NCBI GenBank assembly: GCA_002081555.1
Contig: MZNV01002743.1
Span: 48,787-112,786, forward strand
Direction of reading: 5' to 3'
Length of the DNA: 64,000 nucleotides
Source of the DNA: Protostelium mycophagum
Taxonomy: Eukaryota > Evosea > Variosea > Protosteliida > Protosteliaceae
The notes under the pieces were generated by a model that was given only the letters and a program-made list of their open reading frames with translations, searched no databases and had not been told where the DNA came from. Positions 47,388-56,740 of the stretch are shown in pieces. The stretch's first letter is position 1. Every line of letters begins with the position of its first letter. A program made the position numbers and the translations under genes.

Positions 47388-48096
47388 ATGGGCAAGACCT
47401 TCCATCGTTCCGCAGAGGGTTGGGCACTGACGTGTGAAGAAATTCAAGTGGAAATTTCGGGATAATCAGTGAAAGAGAGCTATTCGGACATCTTCTTGTC
47501 TCCAGGCACACATCCGCCCGCTTCTAAAAGAAGATCAGAGGTGCTCACACGTGTATAGACATAAACGAACGCAAGGAGACGCTATTGTAGAGATGATCGA
47601 AAGAGCCGATATCATAGTTCCAGAGATCTCAGATCAAGAAATTAATGCTCTCAAGAGGAAGAGGGTTGAGTCGGATAACGTCCACATACCAATTCTAGAG
47701 GGAGATATGAGTGAATTGGTCGTGATCCCATCGACGACCATTTCCCCCGATATACCTGTCCCACCTGTAAAGAGGGGTAGAGGCAGGCCCAGAAAGCACC
47801 CTCTACCTGTGGCAGCTCCTCAAGCTGTTACTATCCCCTCTATAGACATCCCAGAAATCCACTTGAAAGCCATACCGAGGACACCTGTGAAGCCAACACC
47901 ACAAGCACGCGCATATAGAAGCCCTTGCCCTCCCAGCGACTATGAGATCGCAAAGAGGATCCAGAGTTTGGATCAGCTGAATGGGGAGTGTGCAACCCTT
48001 CGATCAACCATGCATTCTTTAGAGAACCATTTTGGCGTAGCGCTTCATCACCGAAAATTGTACATAGCTGAGGTGCTGAGCGTCATGCATGTTTAA
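47388..48096 (+). CDS. AT-hook protein, probable chromatin or DNA binding
   Basis: A two-exon gene. Exon 1 from 47388 reads MGKTFHRSAEGWALTCEEIQ; after an intron of about 60 nt it continues AHIRPLLKEDQRCSHVYRHK and a long second exon to 48096. Near residue 115 there is a textbook AT-hook, KRGRGRPRKHP, which binds the minor groove of AT-rich DNA. The rest is Pro/Ile/Val-rich (VTIPSIDIPEIHLKAIPRTP) and ends in a helical segment (IAKRIQSLDQLNGECATLRS). No second domain is recognised, so the target is unknown. Confidence 0.75.
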
Positions 48097-48235
48097 AAAA
48101 CTTGTACAGCCAGACGTGTCACGGTGCTCCAACGGAGAATGACGTCTATAAAGAACACACATAGGAGAAGAACATGAACATAGGAAGACAAACATTTTGA
48201 TTGATAAAACATGTGAAATCGTCTATTTATTTTAT

Positions 48236-48620
48236 TTAAACTTGCATCGGTTGTGCGGCCTTATCGCGCTCCAATTCATCTCTGAAATTAATGAAAAACT
48301 GCTCAGGTATGTATCGATATGATTCAATTCTCACCTAAGCTGCTTGGAAAAGTCGTCATCTACCTTCTCATCGTCCCAATCATCTGCCCACTGAGCCTCA
48401 TCTTCATCTTCTTCATCTTTTGTCCATTTCTCTAAAAAGATTTCAGATTCCAAGCGTGCATACGTCATCGATGTTGTAAAATGAGACTGTTGGAGAAGGA
48501 AATACGACACCTACCATCTTCAAATTCCTCAAATTCGTCATCTTCCTCCAAAACGGAAGGAGCTTCGACCTTAGCGGGAGTTGGTTGTGTTGTTGCTGCT
48601 GCCTTCTTCTCTGCGGACAT
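48236..48620 (-). CDS. SEM1: 26S proteasome lid / BRCA2-binding protein SEM1 (DSS1)
   Basis: Very acidic, mostly disordered small protein that is a subunit of the proteasome lid and also serves in TREX-2 and BRCA2 complexes. The start at 48620 gives MSAEKKAAATTQPTPAKVEA, then the first conserved acidic box LEEDDEFEEFEDG; a small intron leads to KWTKDEEDEDEAQWADDWDD and DEKVDDDFSKQL, and a last short exon (RDELERDKAAQPMQV) ends at 48236. Both family boxes (DDEFEEF and the W-x-D-x-WDD with DDFS.QLR.ELE) are intact, so the identification is firm despite the short length. Confidence 0.93.
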
Positions 48621-48777
48621 GTTTGTGTTGATTGATTGATGATCTGATATGAAACGAAGGATGACGTAACCACCTGCCCCGTTGTAATTCGGTAATTCCC
48701 AAAAACATTTTTTTCCCGCGCGAAACATCAATTTAAAATTAGAAGTACATCTTTATACAGCGCCACAGGATCCACGT

Positions 48778-49274
48778 TCAGCAGACGGAAGCGCAGTGAA
48801 CGTCAGCCTTGCGGTTTAGAGTTGCAACGCAGTGAGGCCAATTTCCAGACATGGCGACGTTCACGATAGATTTCGCGTTTGGTGGGAATCTCCCGCAGTA
48901 AAAAGGATCACTAAGAGAGTAGCTCTGACAATTTCCGCTATTGACGATGAGCTGCATTCCGGCATTGTCGGGGTTGATGCAGCCAGGCTCATACCCATGT
49001 GTGCGGCAGTACATTCCATTCTCTTGAATTCCTAATCCTAGGAAGCCGATGAAGCCGCCGTCTATACTCATACTGGCTCCTACATACCGTTTAGAAGTTT
49101 GCCAGCACTGACAGTATTACCTTGTTGTAGATCAAACTGGCCGGCAGTGTGGAATACCTTTATGGTTGCATAATTTCCTCCAGCACAAGGGGCAACGTTG
49201 TTAACAACGTTGAGGGACCATGCAGAGACAATGGTGGCAGAAACCAAGCAGAGGAGAAGAGGGCTGCAGTGCAT
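48778..49274 (-). CDS. Small secreted Cys-containing protein
   Basis: Signal peptide MHCSPLLLCLVSATIVSAWS from 49274, then LNVVNNVAPCAGGNYATIKV and FHTAGQFDLQQ. The best splice removes 59 nt (GTAATACTG...GAGTATAG) and continues DGGFIGFLGLGIQENGMYC, PGCINPDNAGMQLIVN, NSGNCQSYSLSDPFYCGRFP and ends ADVHCASVC. At least eight cysteines sit in the mature part, suggesting a disulfide-rich extracellular protein. I do not recognise the family. Its location among genes for intracellular proteins gives no further clue. Confidence 0.65.
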
Positions 49275-49805
49275 CTTGAGTGATGTTGTAAAATGATTTT
49301 CTAGCTTCGAAAACAAGAGCGCGGTAAGGTGATTATCATCTACGTTAATACACGCACTATACAATGCGCTGGAAGACAGCGATATCTTAATACCGCAAGT
49401 TGCGTCCAGAAAGACCATTTTCGTTGTCATGGACAACTCCTCCGCACAAAACGAGACCGAAAATCAATTTCAAACTCTTTATCAATGAGCTCATTCATTG
49501 CTTGACGAAAAGAATAAAACCAAAATTAAAATCCGCTGCAGCAGTGCTGCGATTCTTTCGTTCTGTTTGAGAGAGACTGATGTCAGCAGACTGTAGTTGA
49601 GGGCACTACTCGGCTCGATGTAAACGAGCGTTGCGTGGGTAATTGGTGGGTTTTTGGAAGCATCTGGCAAGGTGATCTTATCGCGGCGAATTGATGACTT
49701 ATCCTCTATAAGACCTCGCTATCAAGACTTTTTTTCTCAGATTCAATCTCTTCAAAGGATTTTCGCACGCCTATTCGAATGCGACCCCAAAATTTCAACT
49801 CTTTA
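49275..49805. other. Intergenic spacer
   Basis: Upstream region of the secreted protein and 3' region of the next minus-strand gene. It carries a short hairpin GCAGC-AGT-GCTGC at 49538-49550. A plus-strand frame at 49654-49953 is the antisense of the neighbour's last exon. Confidence 0.4.
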
Positions 49806-52371
49806 TCAAGCATTTAGCCTTCTCTTTGAGATTCCACCCTTCATGTCTTTGTCAAATGTGTGGTATACTTTGCTTGAAAATCCGACAAAGGCTTGTCCTG
49901 TTATCAGAAACCCCCTCTCCATCAACTCTTCCATCTCATGCTTCTTAAAGTAAGATTCGGTGATGAGCATGCAACGATGGTTTGGATTTATTTTGAAGAT
50001 TTATTTAAGATTTATTTTGGTGTTCTTAACTCTTTGTTAATTTCGTGAAGATAAAAAATCTTACCGCCCGGAGAGATGAGGCAGGTAAGGAGAATTGGCG
50101 ACGACAGCTTAGGCAAAGAACTTTACCCTTCAGTTTGGTGTCCTTCAGCACCCCTCCACAGACTACAACGATCAAAAATAGGTTCTCGGCCATCTACAAT
50201 CACCTCTACAAGGGCAACAAAATTCGGTCCAATCATCACGTGACGCGATTTGGTCGTGTTGTGACCAAAACTTTGAGATTTCTACGATTCTGTTGAAGAA
50301 GCTTGATGCTTCGTATTTTCCGTCCAGAATTTCTCGTATAGTTTTTTCAATCTGTTCAGTGAATTCCAAGCTCAAAAAATTTTGGCCTTTTTCTTTGAGA
50401 AGTTCCAATAACTTTCCGCCGTTCGGGTGGACAAATAGATTCGAATCCTTCTCTTTAAGTAGTCTCTGTATGATGTATTCGTCAATCAACGATCTCGCGA
50501 TTTTTCTCGGAATATTTTGTGACACAAGTTTTTGCTCGAGGTCACTGCGGGTGACTTTTCTGCGAGATTTCAATATGATGGACTATATTGATATCTTCGA
50601 CTCGAAATTTCAACGAAATTTCATCACGGTAGGAAATCTTGAAATCAAGTGAAAGATTTTGACAAAGAAAGGCTATCTTCAATGCGAGAAGAAGATAATC
50701 ATACTGGAGAGGCCTCGTCTGTACGACAGTCCTTGAACTTTCCAGAATCAATTCCATATCTCTTGAAAGCGACTTGACGAAATCGTCTCTTTCGTCCTCT
50801 ATCTCAACCGTTTGTGTCTCTACACCGTTCAATGATCACGAAATTTCGCCTACTTTTCCGTGAAAATGGGTTGGAAAATTACCAGAAAGAGACATCGCTG
50901 AAAAGCCAGCGTCCTCGTTATATTCGTGACTCGCGTAGAAAGGTATTTCGACTTGTCCGTTTTTGTAAATCGCTCGGAAGGTTTTCTTTGCTTTTTTTTG
51001 TGGTGGCATCAGACTGCGTTCATTCAATAAAAATTCGAATTAACTTGGATATTTGAGGGTCTACAACGAGACAGCTACCTCATGATATAAGATCTGGCCA
51101 AGATATCTAAGAAATAGATTCCTTGTATTGAAGTGAGTTGACGCCCCTTGTACCCCCCTTACATATCTCAGAAAAATCGTAAACTTTCATCAAAACGATT
51201 TCTTATGGTGAAAAAATAATATATATCACCTCCATTTACCAGTATGTCTGCTGCTAGTGGAGTAAGAAAAAATACATAAGGGGGGTGGTCTTCACTATAT
51301 ATTTTTGAAAAATCTATCTTGTCCTTGAATTGACTGAAATAGTCATTTTCACAGAGTCTCCTGACACGTGTCAGATTCTACGGTCAAAGTTGCTCGCCTA
51401 CAACAGTGTATTTACTACATGACAATAACTATCTAAATGATATCGCGATGAATGACGTCACCTAATTGCCTTTTCTATTTTTAGACCGACTCTCTCTGTT
51501 GACCCTTCATCGATGAGATATCTCATCAGTAAATGTTCTAAAAGCTGGTATTGAAATTTGTCTTTCATTTTGAGAAGCTGACTGCTCAAATCGAGCATCT
51601 TCGAGCGGTCCAAAAATTTGGGCGGTTGTATTTCAGTGTGATTGATGTCGACGTCGACGATCTTTATGTGGGGGGAGGGATCGTTCTTTAGGATGTTGTA
51701 GACGGTGTTAAGGTCTAATGATGACCTCGATGCGTCAAAAGTCCAATTGATGCCTGTGAAATTTCAGGGAAAATTCGTATATTGAAAGAAATGATATCCT
51801 TCGTAGAAATCACCTGATGAGGCATCTTCGCATTTTGTGGGCACACAGAGGCTATCCTGCACAAATCAGAACGAATTTAATTTTGATTAAATAATAAATA
51901 TAAATAAATATTAGGGTGAATTTCATTCAGGCAAAGGGACAAGAGAATCGCCAAAAATATTCGTAACAACTCCAAAAAATACAGCTGCAGATTTTAATGC
52001 ACCTTGTTGGTCATCTTTAAAACATTTAAAAATTATTTTTGGGTCTCTGACTACAACACGAAGTTGTTCCTCATGTGAATAGTAACAAAAAACATTATTG
52101 GACCGTCTACAACGTTGTAAAAGGACAAACTCACCACTACCCTCGTCTTCTCCCGAATAAAATCGATCGCCATTTCCAGAGCGCCAAAAAACTCCGGTCG
52201 CTTCGCCGAAACTCCGAGAATATTCTGTGAAACTTTGCTCAGATGCTCTGACATCATCCTTGTCAACAGGTGATCTATAAATAGATGCTGTGTCGACCTC
52301 CAATCTATAAATAGGTCATCTCGGTCAGAGTACAGAGTGGACTCGTCAAGGTGTCCGAGGGAGCATCCCAT
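49806..52371 (-). CDS. Unrecognised multi-exon gene; C-terminal half with a topoisomerase-IA-like flavour
   Basis: Several good exons in consistent minus frames: MGCSLGHLDESTLYSDRDDL to IDFIREKTRVV (about 52371-52125), INWTFDASRSSLDLNTVYNI to GLKIEKAI (about 51755-51465), SLMPPQKKAKKTFRAIYKNG (about 51010), IEDERDDFVKSLSRDMELIL (about 50800-50640), KVTRSDLEQKLVSQNIPRKI to GKYEASSFFNRI (about 50560-50295), a Cys-containing exon with CGGVLKDTKLKGKVLCLSC (about 50150-50060) and a last exon ending GGISKRRLNA at 49806. The stretch GGKLLELLKEKGQNFLSLEF plus the following EIEKGK-like helix resembles the region before the zinc ribbons of type IA topoisomerases, but the catalytic Tyr domain is not seen, so I do not name it. 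An intron of about 400 nt at 51060-51465 holds an inverted repeat. The start could lie further upstream (open to about 52497). Confidence 0.5.
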
Positions 52372-52652
52372 CAGGGTGTCCTTTGACAGGTCACGTGACT
52401 CTCTCAGTGGAATTTCATTGGGTTTTAATGACTCGGATGTTGGGTTAATGATTTTCTTTTCAAAAGTCTGGATTCTTTTAGATTCAATTGAAATCAATTG
52501 TTACAAAATAATAAATAATTTAATTGTTGGAATATTTTCACATTATTTTTGACCCTCAAATTCACATTTTATATCCACGTTTAGAACACGGTTTAACCGT
52601 GATGACACGTTTGCTTACCGCGATATCAATGAGAAATCACGATCTCCATTAT

Positions 52653-53470
52653 TTAGAACCAACTGACCATATAGACAAACGATCTAAATCGTATTTCACT
52701 CTCGGGGGATATCTTTCCCACATATACGAGGTCATACCCCTTCTCTACAGCTTGTACGATGTTTGCTGCAGTCTTATACGACACCTTTTTGTTGATGTTG
52801 GAAGACTAGAGATGTTAAAAAGTATCGTCATGTGAAGAAATGGTGTGGATTTGGATGTGGAGTATTTTATTGAAATTTATGCATTTGATTTTCATTTGGT
52901 GATGTTGAATGATGACAACATTAGATTGAAATTGGTAAAAAAAGTGAATGGAGAATGACAAACGCACCTCTAATACTTGAAAATGATCACCTTTCCAAGA
53001 AAGTTCAGTAGTGACTGGTGGCATCCAAGTAATCGAACTCTGTGCATTCAGAAAGAAGATGAAAAGTCGACATCATCACTCACCAGATCCTTCTCAGCTG
53101 CTGGATCCATTGTAGACCTTGCTTCTCGAGAAGCCTTGTAATTCAAGTGACGGAGGTAGGGCCCAAACCCAAAATGTTTAGCTAAATGTCGGGCATAATC
53201 TATCATCAATGAACATGGAAACGCTGAATTAAGAGGGCTCACTGGATGTCTCTGCAATAAAGAGCGTTTTTGAAGGTGGATTCCAATTCTTGACTATTCT
53301 TGAAAATGATGTTAGATAAGAGTGTTGTCAAAAATGACAACTCACTCATCAGGTGCAATGCGCTTTACTTGTGCTTTGACGATGCTCCGTCTGAAGAGGT
53401 GTATCTGTGATTGGAAACTCGAGACTGAACAACTGAAGTGCTGATTTACCAGTGTCCTGGCTCTCAACAT
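52653..53470 (-). CDS. Hypothetical protein with mitochondrial-type N-terminus
   Basis: Built from small exons: MLRARTL joined to IHLFRRSIVKAQVKRIAPDE (start 53470), a short RDIQ exon, ARHLAKHFGFGPYLRHLNYK to MDPAAEKDL (about 53210-53090), SSITWMPPVTTELSWKGDHF (about 53035-52970), and VSYKTAANIVQAVEKGYDLV to FRSFVYM near 52770-52668, with a possible stop at 52653. The N-terminal 20 residues are Arg-rich without acids, as in mitochondrial leaders. I recognise no family. The last exon may instead splice onward into the gene at 49806-52371, making one longer protein. Confidence 0.45.
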
Positions 53471-53627
53471 CCTCTATGATATCAGATTATCGTGAATCGT
53501 GATCATCGATGTGATCTGTGTCGTTGTAGATGCTCAAGAAAAGTGAGTTTTTAAAAGTGCAACTTGGCAAAAACCGAAGAAAACTAAAAAACCGACACAC
53601 CTTCCAAAATTAAGACGATCACGATTA

Positions 53628-56280
53628 AATGGCGACTGGTATGGACGAACCAAAGGACGAAGATGATCTAGATCTCACAAAGAGTATGAACCTTCGAAAG
53701 GATCTCCGAGAGAGGGTCCTGACGTCTTCCGCACGGTGGGATGGTGTGTGATATAACGATTTCATCAAACCTTACCGAACATGATTCCTTTTTCAACTGC
53801 GAAACAGCTGTCAAGTTAGACACTGATCTCATCCACGTGTTGAAATCGCGCACAGCGCCCAATCTGATCATATCGAGGCTGTATGACAAAGCGAAAGGAA
53901 CTTGTTCTACGTCATCAGTTGAACGAGTCCAGATCTGATCGACCGAGTCCGATTCAACACGACTCGAACCGATGAAGTGGATGGAAAATTAAAGCCTCTG
54001 GCGAGATGGCGTAGAGCGGCGTTTCTGGTGGGGAGATTGCAAGGGAGGAATAAATTTCAGCCAGAAGAGTCAGATGATGCAGAAGAAGTGAAGGTGATGA
54101 AAATAAATTTCGAAATTTCAGAAAAAACTTGAAGAAAATGAAAAAACGGAAAAAAAAGAAATTTTAAAGTAGAAAGATCTTTTTGTAAAAAAATGGAAAA
54201 AAGAAATTTTAAAGTGGAAAATGTTTATTTGTAAAGAAATTCTGATGAGAAGAAGGCGTTAGAGACCCAACACTGGCTGGAATGCATCGACCCGCTTCAC
54301 AGATACGGTTCTAATCTAAAGTATTACCACTTGAAGTGGGTATACAGCGACACCAAGCAAAATTTCTTCTATTGGTTGGATAAAGGAGATGGAAAGGATG
54401 TTAATCTGAAAGACTGCCCGAGAGAGCAGTTGGATTCTGAAAAGGTATCATTTTGAATGATGATGTGATGATGTGGCGATGACGTCATCATGACGTATGA
54501 TTTGGACTGGAAAAGTATCGCGGACTTGAAAGTAGGAAGAAATCTGAATTGACTGGTTGTAGATAAAGTACCTGTCAGTAGAGGAGAGGCTGGAATATTT
54601 GGTCCGGATAAAGGACGGCAAATTTGTTTGGGCCGTGAACGGAAGAAATGTACACACTTTTGACCCCAAGAACCACCTGTGAGTGAAATTTCCCCGAAAT
54701 CTCTCCGATCATCCCATCAATCCTGTCAAAATTGACATATATGACAGATGGAACGTTCACAAAGACGGAGATCGACATAAATCTACTGTTGAGAAGAAAG
54801 AGGTCGCTTCAGAAGGACAGACACACCCCGATTTCTTAGAGGACGAGCTGGAGGAAGAGCATGAGGGACAGTTCGACGATATCATGACTGAGAACGGTGA
54901 GATATCACGTGATAACGAATTTTCGGCGAAATTTCTGGGAGATTTAGGGATGACAGGGGGGAGGGTGGAGCATTATGCAGATGGAAAGAAGGGAAGGAAT
55001 CCCATCAGACCGACAAATTTATTGCAAACACTGCTGAAGAAAACACTACTACCCAATACGTAATGACTCGTTGTAGTCGTCATCATGAGATTGCAACCGA
55101 TTTTATCTCATTGAAATGACTGGTTGTAGATGGATATTCGTCACTGATGAATCGCTCAATATGTACGTAGGTCCAAAGGAATCCGGGAAATTTCAACACT
55201 CTTCCTTTCTCAGCGGTGGAAGGGTGACATATAACATCAAAAGTGTCAAAATGACAGATGACAGGTGACATCTGCAGGATTATTACAGATCAAGGAGGGG
55301 GAACTTGTGTCTCTATCACCACTGTCAGGACACTACAGATGCTCCACTGAATATTTCGATAGGTTACTGGAATCATTCAGAGAAAAGGGTGTCGACGTCG
55401 ACAAAGTCAAGGTGATGACGTCATCACAAGAACTTTTCATCCCGAAGAAACCGCAGCAGAGCTGCACATACAACAACCCGATATTAACCTGATGCAGCTC
55501 GGCGAGAGCTACGCATTACTCAAAGGGATGGAGAAGTATAAGAAGGCCAAAGCGAAGATCGGGATCAACTTTAACAGTATGAGAGAAAGATTGGGCATAC
55601 CCGCTAAGAAGTCGGACGATGTGGAGAAGCTGCCGAAGGAGCCAAAAGAAGTGGGAAATTTCTTCGGGTTTGAAGAGAAGAGACCGGAACATTCTTCAAG
55701 AGGTGAGTTTTCGTGGAAAATTAGGAGAAAGTTCTGGGAAAAGAGGGATCAAGTTGATCAGGATTCAAGTGGAGTATAAAACTAGAAGCGGATCCGGTGT
55801 TGATGCCGATCGATGACAGCCCGAAGCCAGGTATGTTATACTCATTATAAATTTTTTATAGCCTTTTGTGAATTAAAAGTGATAGAAACACCGGAAATTC
55901 GTAGGGAAAATCACACTCGGATCTCAATCAACTCTCCAGAAACTCTTCGCAATTCCCAGCACCATTCCCAGAAAGACCACGTGACAGTGCCACAGGAGAC
56001 TGTCACTTCTAATCAAACAGAGACCAACGGTCAGGTGATTAAATCATCGTTAATTACCCAAGACACACAAAGAGATCATTTATCTAAATATTGCATCTAC
56101 AATTCGCCCTCAGTTGTAGAAAAGGTCAAATGTAGATTTGCTGGTGCAAGAAAATCATTTTGTTCAACACAACGGAATGGGTCTTGCTATGTATTGTGGC
56201 GATCTACAACAGGGGATTTGTGGAATCTACAACGAACATTTTTGGTTCCAAAAGTCGTCAATGCATCAATCATCTTCTGA
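53628..56280 (+). CDS. IQM-type calmodulin-binding protein
   Basis: Resembles plant IQM proteins (IQ-motif calmodulin binders). Start at 53628: MATGMDEPKDEDDLDLTKSM. A basic, IQ-like helix PLARWRRAAFLVGRLQGRNK lies near 53995-54050. The conserved core follows: ETQHWLECIDPLHRYGSNLK, YYHLKWVYSDTKQNFFYWLD, KGDGKDVNLKDCPREQL (about 54265-54445), IKYLSVEERLEYLVRIKDGK, a segment with FVTDESLNMYVGPKESGKFQ and HSSFLSGGRVTYNIK (about 55140-55245), and SLSPLSGHYRCSTEYFDRLL (about 55310-55370), the family's closing motif. After an intron bearing two palindromes comes a Lys-rich extension (YALLKGMEKYKKAKAKIGIN). The last exon to 56280 is tentative, and the second exon's 3' splice is unclear. A small extra frame at 56317-56535 ending in a Glu/Arg-rich helix may be a further exon. 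Confidence 0.72.
55391..55427. promoter_or_regulatory. Two adjacent palindromes in the IQM gene
   Basis: GTCGACGTCGAC (55391-55402) and GTGATGACGTCATCAC (55412-55427) are both perfect dyads. The second contains the CRE-like core TGACGTCA seen many times in this window, and it spans a likely intron. Confidence 0.5.
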
Positions 56281-56740
56281 TTACCTCACCAGAGACATTC
56301 CAAACGCGAGAAGATCATGTCCTTTTTGGGCCACTCTGGAGAAAGCTTCGGTTACAGCTCCACGATACGGCAGAGTGCTGGTGCGACCTTGATTCTCCAC
56401 CTCCTTCTGACGTTTCTGACAGGTGGTTCTTTAGAACAGAGGGAGATGGAGGAGAAGAGGAGGGAGGAGGTCAGAAAGAAGCGTGAAGATAGGGCTTTCG
56501 TATTGAGCAGCTTCATGGCATCTATCCATGCATAAAAACGGCACTATTGCGGTGTATTTAGACCTTTATGAATAAAGTTGAGACAAGGCCGGTCTTCGAG
56601 TACTTGTAGCTTTGATTGGAGGATCAAATAGTTCAATGTAAATGTATGATTTTGGGAATTGAACTCCAAGGAAATGGGAACATTGTTAGAGATGGATAGA
56701 ATGCTGTGGCTGTTGTGAATGGAAATATGTATTTCACATA

